In this document: piece after piece, positions 1-7,424 of the stretch
Layout: each line of letters opens with the position of its first letter
Position numbering within the stretch: the first letter of the stretch is position 1
DNA from: Candidatus Roizmanbacteria bacterium
GTDB taxonomy: Bacteria > Patescibacteriota > Microgenomatia > UBA1406 > GWC2-37-13
Length of the DNA stretch: 12,435 bases
Assembly: GCA_013334845.1 (NCBI GenBank)
Contig: JAAXWV010000018.1
Coordinates: 1 to 12,435, forward strand
Reading direction: 5' to 3'
Notes under the pieces: generated by a model
What the model saw: only the letters and a program-made list of their open reading frames with translations
Database searches by the model: none
What the model was told of the DNA's origin: nothing
Made by a program: the position numbers and the translations under genes

Positions 1-183
1 GTAACCACCCCAAATGAGCACAAAAAGTAAAATCATGGAGGCAAGCGGGGTGAGTATAATCATTACACGGTTGATTATGTCACTGATTGTTATCACTCCT
101 GAAGGATTAACCCAATTACCGGTCAAGGGGCCCTTTATAGATTCACCTCCAATATTCAGTGTCTGAGCGAGTAGTTTGTGCAT
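1..183 (-). CDS. VirB2/TrbC-like pilin subunit, N-terminal part (runs off the window)
   Basis: Reading leftward from an ATG at 183-181 the frame stays open for 61 codons to the window edge. The product begins MHKLLAQTLNIGGESIKGPL and continues through 'ISDIINRVMIILTPLASMI' into a hydrophobic run ending 'LIWGGY'. A polar start, then 'IxDIINRVxxxLxPLA' and a hydrophobic helix ending in WGGY/F is the pattern I know from small two-helix VirB2/TrbC-like proteins in CPR T4SS clusters. The second helix lies outside the window. The ATG shares one base with the TAA of the upstream metalloprotease gene (TAATG), so translational coupling is likely; no Shine-Dalgarno sequence is visible. Family assignment is from pattern memory, not a search. 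Confidence 0.6.
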   Translation of the reverse strand, partial: MHKLLAQTLNIGGESIKGPLTGNWVNPSGVITISDIINRVMIILTPLASMILLFVLIWGGY

Positions 184-863
184 TAATGGAATTTAAGGCG
201 TACAACTTTTATTACTCCTATTACTATACCATGAATAAATAGGGATAACAGGATGTAAAAGTTTATCCCATAAAGAAACTCATTGAATCGAATAACAAAA
301 ACATTGTCAGCTCGCAGTAATTGACTAAAATCAAACTGAAAGATATAGAGCCCTAATCCTACGAATACGAGAACAGGAAGAATAAAAATAATATCTACCA
401 TGTCCTGTTTTGAGGAAAACATAGTACTCGATACAACAAAGATAAGATACCCGAGTAAGACATTCAACCAAATATTAGTACTGGGGAACAGATGCGACAC
501 TCCAAGGCCCCAAAAGAAAAGGAGGCCTGCTATCACGGGAGCAATACCTACCAAAATCCCCCGGATCACATCTTTTTTTTCATACAATACATGACCGAGG
601 CGAATATAGTTTTTCTCCCATACAGGAAAAATCTTAATTTCACCTACGCGTAACAGTAGTATAGTAGCCATGAGAAAATGAGCCATTTCATGTAAAATAG
701 TTCCTGGTAAAAAAAGAAACGATATGAGGGAAAAAACTACTTGTTCACGCCGGAAGAATATGCGAAAAAAATAAAAAAGTTCCTGAATAGTAACTTTCGA
801 TACAAAAAACAAAATAATAACTTGACCAACAAATAATCCTGTATAGATAAGTGAATTGTTCAT
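183..863 (-). CDS. Integral-membrane zinc metalloprotease with HEMAH motif (M50-like)
   Basis: This is a 226-residue, very hydrophobic protein with about six predicted membrane segments. Residues 58-62 are HEMAH, an HExxH zinc site inside a membrane segment ('PGTILHEMAHFLMATILL'), as in intramembrane or membrane-bound metallopeptidases. A second motif, 'STMFSSKQDM' (Asp154), falls after further membrane helices and could supply the third zinc ligand, like the distal Asp of site-2-protease (M50) enzymes; that assignment is inferred. The residues 'GEIKIFPVWEKNYIRLGHV' form a short soluble loop. The gene lies 2 bp downstream of the small membrane-protein gene and overlaps the pilin ATG by one base. 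A pilin-processing or membrane quality-control role for the T4SS-like locus is plausible but unproven. I know similar proteins as 'M50 family' or unnamed metalloproteases in CPR genomes. Confidence 0.72.
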   Translation of the reverse strand: MNNSLIYTGLFVGQVIILFFVSKVTIQELFYFFRIFFRREQVVFSLISFLFLPGTILHEMAHFLMATILLLRVGEIKIFPVWEKNYIRLGHVLYEKKDVIRGILVGIAPVIAGLLFFWGLGVSHLFPSTNIWLNVLLGYLIFVVSSTMFSSKQDMVDIIFILPVLVFVGLGLYIFQFDFSQLLRADNVFVIRFNEFLYGINFYILLSLFIHGIVIGVIKVVRLKFH

Positions 864-865
864 AC

Positions 866-1147
866 TTAATGTGCTGCGCTAGTTGCGGTATTAATGGGCG
901 AAACGCTTGGGAGCATCCCACTGGGAATAACGGTAGGAACGATAACGGTTGGTATTACTGCTGGAGTCACTTCGTATTTTTCCTGAGTTTGCATATTTTT
1001 CTGGATGAGAAGAAAAAGCAACATTGCTAAAACAAGAGCTGTTATGATGCCGATGCTAAGTAGAGCAAGTTCTACCCGAGAATCATGTGAAGAGGCGAAT
1101 TTTTGGTTGTACACCTTGATATCCAGAGCAGTATAGTGTCCTTCCAT
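866..1147 (-). CDS. Small single-pass membrane protein with a Pro/Thr/Val-rich tail, function unknown
   Basis: This is a 93-residue protein. Residues 1-25 are polar, 26-48 form one strong membrane helix ('LALLSIGIITALVLAMLLFL'), and 51-93 are a low-complexity tail with repeated P-T-V-I units ('VIPTVIVPTVIPSGMLPSV'). The positive residues before the helix are few, so topology is uncertain; I expect the tail outside the cell, like the Pro/Thr linkers of the rightward proteins. I do not recognise a family. The start lies 14 bp after the clp stop codon, and the stop is 2 bp before the metalloprotease ATG, so it belongs to the clp operon. A perfect TATAAT on this strand at 1161-1166 overlaps the clp stop and might give a second start of transcription, but no -35 box accompanies it. 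Confidence 0.65.
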   Translation of the reverse strand: MEGHYTALDIKVYNQKFASSHDSRVELALLSIGIITALVLAMLLFLLIQKNMQTQEKYEVTPAVIPTVIVPTVIPSGMLPSVSPINTATSAAH

Positions 1148-1160
1148 AGTATTGTTAGTT

Positions 1161-1166
1161 ATTATA
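1161..1166 (-). promoter_or_regulatory. Possible -10 box before the small membrane-protein gene
   Basis: On the minus strand the sequence TATAAT overlaps the TAA stop of clp, and its +1 would fall near 1154, seven bases before the ATG at 1147. No -35-like hexamer sits 16-18 bases upstream, so a promoter is weakly supported; a chance match in a stop-codon context is equally likely. Confidence 0.22.
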
Positions 1167-4100
1167 CAGCCGGAGCTGACATCGCGGGAGCTGATGTCGG
1201 CTTAGCTGATGAATCGCCCGATTCAATAAGCTTTGGAGATCCGCAATGGGGGCATATTGACGTTGAATTTGGAACAAAGACAGACGTAAATGTATTACCA
1301 CATACTGTACATGTATACCGCTTTGTTCCCTCTGTTTTTCGAGGAGTAACGGGTACCATTTCTGTATGTTCAACATTAAAAACAAAGTCCTCACCGTCAA
1401 AATCGACTTGAACGGTATCACTGGGATTCAACTTTCCGTCAATAATAAGAGCGGAAATCGGATTTTCAATCAATTTCTGAATAGCTCTACGTAAGGGGCG
1501 AGCACCAAATATCGGATCAAATCCAGCGCGAGCTACTTCTTTCATCGCTGTTTCAGTACAACTGAAACCCATCTCCTGCTCTTCTAATAACTTCCCCACA
1601 CTTTTAAGATTAAGTTCAACGATCTTTGTCATATGCTCAAACCGAAGCGGCTCAAATACAATTACTTCGTCAAACCGATTAATGAGCTCCGGACGGAAAA
1701 ATTTGCGCAGTTCATTAAGGAGTTTGCTACGCAAATCATCGTATTTTTTTTTCTCGGATTCCTGGTCAACCGCTGCCTTTTCTGCAGTCTCCTGAGTGAA
1801 AAACTCAGAGCCGAAGTAATCTTTAAGAACAATCCTATTCCAAACAGTGCTCTCTGGTTCGCGAAGATAGACATACTCTCCTGCGATAATAATCTCTTTC
1901 CCCAATGGAGTAAACGTATGTACATCCCAGCGCCCAATAGGAAGCTGATTAGGTGAGGTCTGTCCGGCAAAATAATCTTTCAGGAGTCCAGTTTCCCACT
2001 GGCCAGTATCAGACGCGCGACGCCAGAATCGCTCCCCATAGGTAACAATTTCTTGTTTTTGAGGGGTGAATGCGTGGGTTTTCAAAGATGCAACAGGGAG
2101 GTTTTCCTCTTTCAAGCCGAAGGTGGCGTTTGACACTGTTCCCTTTTTAAAATACTCGACGAGCGAGAGTGATCGCCACGCTTTACTACCTGCAGGGCGT
2201 AGGATCAACATATCGTCTTTAGAGATCATTTCAACACCTTCCGGAGTAACCGAAAATGTGTCGCAACCATTGGTGGGGAATGCTTGTTTTGTATCGGGCT
2301 CCCCTTCTTTTCGTCCAGAATCATCGAAGGTCTGTCCGGCAAAATAATCTAGAAGCATGCGTGAATGCCAGGCTGTATCCTGACCGGTAGAGTTGCGTTC
2401 AAAATATTTGGCGCCGATGATAAGAATCTCTTTTCCGTCTTTAGAAACCGCATAACTCGATACTAACGCCGATTCCTCAAACTCCCCATTACTATTATGT
2501 TTTATAAGTTCATCCTGTATGAGTTGGCTGCCTAGATTGGAAGTACAGATAATGACCGTATTTTTGAACGAAATGACACGACCTTTGTTGTCTGTAAGTC
2601 GACCGTCATCGAGCATCTGAAGGAGAATATTGAAGATATCCGGATGTGCTTTTTCCACCTCATCAAATAAGACTACTGAGTAGGGTTTACGTCGCACCGC
2701 TTCGGTGAGTTTACCGCCTTCTTCGTACCCTACGTAGCCGGGAGGAGCTCCAAGAAGTTTAGCAACCTCATGTTTCTCCATATACTCGGTCATATCAAAT
2801 CGGATCATCGCCTCCTCCTGACCAAAGAGTACATCAGCAAGCGTTTTGGCTAACTCTGTTTTACCGACGCCGGTCGGCCCGGCAAAAATAAAGCTACCAA
2901 TTGGGCGTCCAGCTGATTTGAGCCCGGCTCGCCCTCTTTTTATCGCCTGTGCAACAGCAGACACAGCTACATCCTGTCCGATAAGGCGCTTATGCATAAT
3001 CTCTTCTAGACTGCTCAACTTTGAAGTTTCTGAGTTGCTGATTTTGTTGACGGGAATCCCTGTCCACTGAGAAACAATGTCTTTTATAATATCCTCGGTG
3101 ACAGTGGTGGTTGTCTGGGCTTTTTTAATATTAAACTGTTCTTTCTTACCATTAAGTTCCGCTTGAATGTCATCAATTTTTGAGCGAGTAATACGAGCTC
3201 TCACTTTGTCTCCTGCTTTTTCTGCTTCTACGGCTTCCTGATTCAACTGGGAAATTCGCTCTTCTATGGAACGTATCTCCTCCGGTAACGATAATAAGGG
3301 GAGACGGACTGCCGATGCTGCCTCATCTATAAGATCAACGGCTTTGTCGGGAAGGAACCGGTCACCCACATAGCGTTTGGAGAGTTTAACTGCGACCTCA
3401 ACAATATCATCAGGAATCTTCACTTTATGAAAGGCCTCATACTTTTCACGGAGTGTTTTAACCATCTTAATTGCCTGTTCTTCTGTCGGTTCAGGAACTA
3501 ATACTTGTTGAAACCGACGCTCGAGAGCAGGGTCTTTTTCGATATATTTTCGATATTCGGTAAGGGTTGTCGCGCCCACAAGCTGTAACTCCCCTCGCGC
3601 AAGAGCCGGCTTGAGAAAATTGGAAGCATCAAGAGTGCCATCACCAGATGAACCTGCTCCCACGATATTATGAAACTCATCAATAAATAAAATGACTTTT
3701 CCCTGAGCACTTTTTACTTCTTCAATCAAATTTTTCATGCGTTCCTCAAACTCTCCTCTATGCGATGTGCCTGCAAGCATGCTCATCAGGTCGAGCTCAA
3801 GAATTCGCTTGTCGAGCAGGGATTCAGGCACCTGTTTGGCCACTATTTTTTGAGCTAAACCTTCTACAACAGCTGTTTTACCCACACCAGGCTCTCCCAC
3901 AAGCGCTGGATTATTCTTTGTTCGACGAGAAAGGATATGGATTAACCGCTCGATCACATCTGACCGTTCCACCACTGGATCCAAAAGACCCTGCGACGCT
4001 TTTTCCGTGAGATCAATGGTGAACTGCTCAAGCATACTCTTCTTTTTTTCTGTCTCCTTTTGATCCTCCATCAATCCCTCTTTTCTGCCGATGATTTTTT

Positions 4101-4845
4101 TATTCAATTCCTCCTTTTTTATACCCAACTTTACCAGTACGCGTGCTGCCACGCCCTCGCCTTCATCGTACAAAGCCAATAATAAATGTTCAGGTGAAAT
4201 AAATTCAAAACCCAGTTTGCGTGCTATAACGAGTGAGCTATCTACTACGTGTTTGAGACGGGGAGAAATTTGGGGAGTCGCTGAACTTTTTTCCATCTTA
4301 TAAATCTTATTAAGTTCTTCATCAATCGTCTGTGGTTGCACCTTAAACTCTGTGAGGAGCGTATATATCTCGCCATCTGAGAGTAATCCATGCAGTAAAT
4401 GCTCTGTATCAACATAGGTATTGTGAAGTTCTTTTGCTTTTGTATTGGCAGACATAAATACCCTATTTGCCCGTTGGGTCAGATGCGTCATAACATCAAT
4501 ATCATTACGTTTCTGGTTTGAGATATTGGAATTGAGTAGCCCGGCTGCTGTTTTAATATCAGGAACTTTCGGTTTACTGGAAGCGGATGGCGGGGCGGGC
4601 TCCGTTTTTTTAGCAACAGGAACTGCAACAGGTGTAGGTTGAGGCACTTTTATACCGCTTGCAGCCATTTGTACTGTACTGTCCGGTGGAGACGCTACTT
4701 GAGGAGCAGATGCTGCAGCAACCGCTGCTTCACGAGCCTGAGGATCGTAAAAAGGCGGCTGAGGTATAGATGTCTGTGGTGCCGCGACGACATTCGGATT
4801 TGCATTTGCTGGTACTTTTTTTATAAAATCAAAAAAACCTGACAT
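1162..4845 (-). CDS. clpC: Giant ClpC-type AAA+ unfoldase with four-repeat insertion in the second ATPase domain and C-terminal zinc ribbon
   Basis: This 1227-residue Clp/Hsp100 ATPase (numbered from the ATG at 4845) compares with about 810-850 for normal ClpC. In order: a Pro/Ala-rich linker (about 10-100); Clp N-domain repeats (117-256); AAA1 with Walker A GEPGVGKT (317-324) and Walker B VILFIDE (384-390); a short ClpC-type coiled middle domain (about 520-567); AAA2 with Walker A GPTGVGKT (656-663), Walker B VVLFDE (724-729), pore GYVG (703-706) and sensor-1 TSN (768-770); then an insertion of about 230 residues; the arginine-finger region RPELINRFDE (1051-1060); sensor-2 GAR (1114-1116); and a CxxC-x15-CxxC zinc ribbon (C1179, C1182, C1198, C1201). 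The AAA1 pore loop reads SHRG where KYRG is usual. A TTG at 4887 and an ATG at 4869 are in-frame alternative starts, but a promoter places +1 on the ATG at 4845. The product should unfold proteins; partner and substrate are unknown. The symbol is for family only. Confidence 0.9.
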   Translation of the reverse strand: MSGFFDFIKKVPANANPNVVAAPQTSIPQPPFYDPQAREAAVAAASAPQVASPPDSTVQMAASGIKVPQPTPVAVPVAKKTEPAPPSASSKPKVPDIKTAAGLLNSNISNQKRNDIDVMTHLTQRANRVFMSANTKAKELHNTYVDTEHLLHGLLSDGEIYTLLTEFKVQPQTIDEELNKIYKMEKSSATPQISPRLKHVVDSSLVIARKLGFEFISPEHLLLALYDEGEGVAARVLVKLGIKKEELNKKIIGRKEGLMEDQKETEKKKSMLEQFTIDLTEKASQGLLDPVVERSDVIERLIHILSRRTKNNPALVGEPGVGKTAVVEGLAQKIVAKQVPESLLDKRILELDLMSMLAGTSHRGEFEERMKNLIEEVKSAQGKVILFIDEFHNIVGAGSSGDGTLDASNFLKPALARGELQLVGATTLTEYRKYIEKDPALERRFQQVLVPEPTEEQAIKMVKTLREKYEAFHKVKIPDDIVEVAVKLSKRYVGDRFLPDKAVDLIDEAASAVRLPLLSLPEEIRSIEERISQLNQEAVEAEKAGDKVRARITRSKIDDIQAELNGKKEQFNIKKAQTTTTVTEDIIKDIVSQWTGIPVNKISNSETSKLSSLEEIMHKRLIGQDVAVSAVAQAIKRGRAGLKSAGRPIGSFIFAGPTGVGKTELAKTLADVLFGQEEAMIRFDMTEYMEKHEVAKLLGAPPGYVGYEEGGKLTEAVRRKPYSVVLFDEVEKAHPDIFNILLQMLDDGRLTDNKGRVISFKNTVIICTSNLGSQLIQDELIKHNSNGEFEESALVSSYAVSKDGKEILIIGAKYFERNSTGQDTAWHSRMLLDYFAGQTFDDSGRKEGEPDTKQAFPTNGCDTFSVTPEGVEMISKDDMLILRPAGSKAWRSLSLVEYFKKGTVSNATFGLKEENLPVASLKTHAFTPQKQEIVTYGERFWRRASDTGQWETGLLKDYFAGQTSPNQLPIGRWDVHTFTPLGKEIIIAGEYVYLREPESTVWNRIVLKDYFGSEFFTQETAEKAAVDQESEKKKYDDLRSKLLNELRKFFRPELINRFDEVIVFEPLRFEHMTKIVELNLKSVGKLLEEQEMGFSCTETAMKEVARAGFDPIFGARPLRRAIQKLIENPISALIIDGKLNPSDTVQVDFDGEDFVFNVEHTEMVPVTPRKTEGTKRYTCTVCGNTFTSVFVPNSTSICPHCGSPKLIESGDSSAKPTSAPAMSAPAV
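1768..2520 (-). other. Repeat-bearing insertion inside the second AAA+ domain of the Clp protein
   Basis: Between sensor-1 (CTSNLGSQLIQDEL) and the conserved LRKFFRPELINRFDE there are about 280 residues, where ClpC or ClpB has about 30-45. The extra stretch contains four degenerate copies of a unit of about 40 residues, spaced 52-65 residues apart. The codons lie at 2329-2457, 2137-2262, 1957-2079 and 1804-1923. The shared pattern is FTPxGKEIIxxGE, then R, then W, then LxDYFxGQT. A final charged helix ('AEKAAVDQESEKKKYDDLRS') leads back into the AAA+ fold. The reading frame is intact through the insertion and the flanking AAA+ motifs are complete, so it is an in-frame domain insertion and not debris. 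The 'xxDGKEILIIG' start of each unit looks like a beta-propeller-type strand, which is only a guess. Confidence 0.82.
1956..2350. repeat. Direct repeat, 23 bp, two exact copies (1956-1978 and 2328-2350)
   Basis: Two identical 23-base stretches, 372 bp apart, code on the minus strand for DYFAGQT at the ends of repeat units 1 and 3 in the Clp insertion. The rest of the units have diverged at both DNA and protein level. The spacing is a multiple of three (124 codons), so recombination between the copies would delete two units and keep the frame. This could reflect recent local gene conversion or strong selection on both the peptide and its codons. Confidence 0.85.
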
Positions 4846-4851
4846 AGATTT

Positions 4852-4880
4852 ATTATGAAGAAACGCCATCTGTTTGTCAA
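4852..4880 (-). promoter_or_regulatory. Sigma70-type promoter of the clp operon, predicted leaderless
   Basis: On the minus strand a perfect -35 TTGACA (4880-4875) is followed by 17 bases and a -10 CATAAT (4857-4852, five of six matches to TATAAT). Counting -10 as positions -12 to -7 puts +1 at 4845, the A of the ATG that begins MSGFFDF. No Shine-Dalgarno sequence lies upstream of that ATG. If the promoter is real, the in-frame starts at 4887 (TTG) and 4869 (ATG) lie upstream of the transcript. The same bases read on the plus strand as TATTAT (4851-4856), a possible -10 for the divergent CHAP gene, but no matching -35 is visible in that direction. Confidence 0.6.
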
Positions 4881-4892
4881 TGAACAATAGCC

Positions 4893-6668
4893 ATGATACC
4901 TAAAAAAGTCGTTATCATTTTAGTCGGCGTGCTTGCCCTCCTCATGTTTTTGGTATGGCTGGTAACAAACAGAGGAAGTCTTCCATTTGGGAACAACATT
5001 TCGCGGAAGCCGGTAGACACGAAATATGGGAGTGGATCAAATACTGATATTAATTTTAATAAACCAACGGCACTTCCTACTGCGCTTGTAACTCCCATGT
5101 CTCAGGCACAACTGGATGCCGCAGTTCAGGCAGTGAAAAAGAAGCTTCCGGTGAATACTGCCGACTTTGCTATCATCTATTCAACCTCGGCACAGAAATT
5201 CATCATACAAAAAAAGTCTGTTATAGCTGATACTAAAATCCGGGAATGGGCAAAACAAAATAAAGTAGAGAGTTTACTCACCAATCCGAATGTTTTTTCG
5301 TATGTGGACAGTACCCCTGTACCGCTGAGTTCTGATGCACAAACAGGGCTCGCCACTGTTCAGAAAATGCTCCCCTATGAAACCGCTGATTTCCGGGTGG
5401 AATACAATAGCACCCTCAATCAGGTAGTTGTCATCAGTAAAACATCCCAGGGAAAGGCACTTGCTGATCAATGGCTCAAGAATAATGGAACCAGCTTGCT
5501 CATTTCAGAGAAAGTCGTAGTCTATGTTGATAAGAAGCAGTCCGTTAATCCAACCACTTCCGATAATGGAAGCAGCAGTAGTAATCAGGGCGGCGGCAGT
5601 GGCAACAATAACACAGGGATTAATACAGGGAATGATGCAAGTAATGGTAGTAGCGGCAGTAATGATTTGAGTTCCAGTGGAACAGCATACCCCACTCCCA
5701 CCCTTACCGATCGGGAGTATGTTGGCAACGTAATTGGTTCCATTCTAGACTTGGGTTCAAACCCAAATACTACCCCAGTACCATTTACTCAGATAACCCC
5801 TTATGTTATAAAGGATCCTCAATCTTACGAGGAGGCAGTTGCACCATTAAGCGATGTCGTAAATTTTGTTGCTGGCATCGTATACCCATCTAGCAATGAA
5901 GCATCTAATAGCAATGGTGGCGACAATACATCAGACAATATCACTCCATTCGTCAGCTATACTAATCCAAACCCATCAATCACACCGATCAAAACGTACG
6001 ACCAAATGTGTGGTAATATCGATAAACTATTTGGTCAATATAACTTTACTCAACAACAAAAAGATGAATTACGGAAATTCTGTAATTCCGTAGCTCCAAC
6101 TGCTACTGTCTCAAACACTCAAAATGGAAGTGTCACTGATCTAGGACAATCATCATCCGGCCCTGTCATCGCCGCTTCTGATGTGTATGGTATTGTAGCT
6201 AATATAAGAAACAATTGCCACGGCGAGGGAGTAACGGGTAGAGTAAGAGATAGTAATATTAGTTGCTTAAATGGGACCACCAACAGCAGTTTGGCAATCA
6301 ATAAGTGGAAAGAGTCCGCCAGCAAATATACTTATCTACAGTGCGTAGGTTTTGTATACGGAATTGAGGCAGCTATCAGCGGTGTTGATATGTTCTGTTC
6401 TGGCATAGGTCCAGCAGTTTTTTCTACCACATGTCCACAGTCAGGAAAGTTTACTTTCATTCCATATACAAGCTCTACAGCAAACTTGCACGTGGGTGAT
6501 GCAGTACTGTGGAGATACGCAGATGTAGGACATATAGCTTATGTCACTAAAATTTTCGATAATAATAACTTTGAAGTAGCTGAGGCAAACAACTCTCCTG
6601 GCGTTGTGCGGATGTTTAATAAAACCATCGATAATCCCGACATTATAGGATGGGTAAGACTGAAATAA
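4893..6668 (+). CDS. Membrane-anchored CHAP-domain peptidoglycan hydrolase
   Basis: This is a 591-residue protein. Residues 5-24 are an uncleaved signal anchor (KK then a hydrophobic run). Two copies of a domain of about 70 residues follow (about 70-140 and 146-213), sharing 'LP..TADF...Y' and a later 'W.K'. Next is a Ser/Gly/Asn-rich linker (221-264), the motif EYVGNVIGSILDLGSNP (275-291), more disordered Pro/Ser sequence, and a C-terminal CHAP amidase/endopeptidase domain (about 430-591). Expected CHAP catalytic residues are Cys484 (LQCVGFV), His547 (GHIAYV) and Glu564 (EVAEANN). Six further cysteines in the C-terminal half (C373, C397, C442, C458, C502, C514) may form disulphides outside the membrane. 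It should cut peptide cross-links of peptidoglycan, a role like that of VirB1-type enzymes in opening the wall for a secretion machine. The start is the first ATG after the divergent promoter region; no Shine-Dalgarno sequence is seen. Confidence 0.82.
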   Translation: MIPKKVVIILVGVLALLMFLVWLVTNRGSLPFGNNISRKPVDTKYGSGSNTDINFNKPTALPTALVTPMSQAQLDAAVQAVKKKLPVNTADFAIIYSTSAQKFIIQKKSVIADTKIREWAKQNKVESLLTNPNVFSYVDSTPVPLSSDAQTGLATVQKMLPYETADFRVEYNSTLNQVVVISKTSQGKALADQWLKNNGTSLLISEKVVVYVDKKQSVNPTTSDNGSSSSNQGGGSGNNNTGINTGNDASNGSSGSNDLSSSGTAYPTPTLTDREYVGNVIGSILDLGSNPNTTPVPFTQITPYVIKDPQSYEEAVAPLSDVVNFVAGIVYPSSNEASNSNGGDNTSDNITPFVSYTNPNPSITPIKTYDQMCGNIDKLFGQYNFTQQQKDELRKFCNSVAPTATVSNTQNGSVTDLGQSSSGPVIAASDVYGIVANIRNNCHGEGVTGRVRDSNISCLNGTTNSSLAINKWKESASKYTYLQCVGFVYGIEAAISGVDMFCSGIGPAVFSTTCPQSGKFTFIPYTSSTANLHVGDAVLWRYADVGHIAYVTKIFDNNNFEVAEANNSPGVVRMFNKTIDNPDIIGWVRLK

Positions 6669-6683
6669 TTACTATTTTAAAAT

Positions 6684-7424
6684 ATGAAAAAAATACACTT
6701 AATTGCAGGAGGAATCAGTATTTTATTAATACTTATTTTGATAGTTATTACTATAATCCAACAAACTCAACAACACAAATCCACTTCTCAACAAGAAGGG
6801 CCCTCAGCCACACCTATTATTATACCTACTGCCCTACTAAGCCCAACCACTGATCTAAATCCTCTTAAAGTACTAAGTTCGGTACCCCAAGATAATGCAA
6901 TTAATGTACCAAACAATTTCACTGCTATTACGATGACTTTTAACAAACTATTTAATCTCTCCGATTTTTCAATTAAAATTATCCCATCTATTAAATATAG
7001 TGCTTCTGATTCCGATAAAAAGTTAACCCTAAAATTAATAGAGCCTTTAAAATCGAGTACCCAATATATAGTTCGAATTAATTTTAAAAGTCCACATTCT
7101 ATTCCTTACATTTTTTCTTTTACGACAATAGGGCCCACTCCCACACTTGTACCTGACACAAGCTCCCAAGAGGCTGCTCAGGAAGAAGACCAATTCCAAT
7201 TAAAGTACCACCCCGATGTATATGTCTCCAACCAAGTGCCCTACGAAACAAATGATTTTAAAATCACTACTGAATTTAAGTCATCACCGCGCGGGCACTT
7301 TGCCTTCACCGTCTTGTTAAAAAATACTGATATGGAGAAATCAAAAGTCGCTCTGTTTACTTGGCTCAAATCACTAGGATTACAAGATATTGACATAAAA
7401 TCGTTAGATATCATCTATCAATGA
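6684..7424 (+). CDS. Membrane-anchored protein with bacterial Ig-like (Big_5-type) domain and the ADF/WLK domain
   Basis: This is a 246-residue protein. Residues 8-25 form one N-terminal membrane helix rich in Ile and Leu. A Gln/Ser/Pro linker follows, then an Ig-like domain (about 60-148) with the start 'VLSSVPQDNAINVPNNFTAI' and the late 'LKSSTQYIVRI', typical of SbsA Ig-like (Big_5) folds. After a second Pro/Thr linker, residues about 175-246 are a third copy of the domain found twice in the upstream CHAP protein: 'QVPYETNDFKI' then 'ALFTWLKSLGL'. No catalytic motif is seen. It probably sits outside the membrane as a structural or scaffold partner of the wall hydrolases. The gene starts 15 bp after the CHAP gene and overlaps the next by 4 bp (ATGA), so all three are likely co-transcribed. 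The local AT content is high and no Shine-Dalgarno sequence is present. Confidence 0.75.
   Translation: MKKIHLIAGGISILLILILIVITIIQQTQQHKSTSQQEGPSATPIIIPTALLSPTTDLNPLKVLSSVPQDNAINVPNNFTAITMTFNKLFNLSDFSIKIIPSIKYSASDSDKKLTLKLIEPLKSSTQYIVRINFKSPHSIPYIFSFTTIGPTPTLVPDTSSQEAAQEEDQFQLKYHPDVYVSNQVPYETNDFKITTEFKSSPRGHFAFTVLLKNTDMEKSKVALFTWLKSLGLQDIDIKSLDIIYQ

Noticed and set aside
1633..1970. Open frames on both strands within the clp insertion
   Set aside because: The clp frame is continuous here and encodes the repeat units in phase; the other frames give no consistent motif.
1768..2520. Idea that the clp insertion is a mobile intron, intein or frameshift artefact
   Set aside because: No intein splice motifs, no stop codons and no frame change; the insertion reads through with four related units and joins intact AAA+ motifs.
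4445..4842. Plus-strand open frames opposite the start of clp
   Set aside because: They lie opposite a Pro/Ala-rich coding stretch, have no start signals and no recognisable protein pattern; they are shadows of the clp frame.
4846..4887. N-terminal extension of the Clp protein from a TTG at 4887
   Set aside because: The predicted promoter -35 and -10 boxes lie inside this stretch and +1 falls on the ATG at 4845; a TTG start with no Shine-Dalgarno sequence is less likely.
4851..4892. Strong promoter for the CHAP gene
   Set aside because: TATTAT at 4851-4856 resembles a -10 box, but no -35 match lies 16-18 bases upstream, so it is mentioned only as a possibility.
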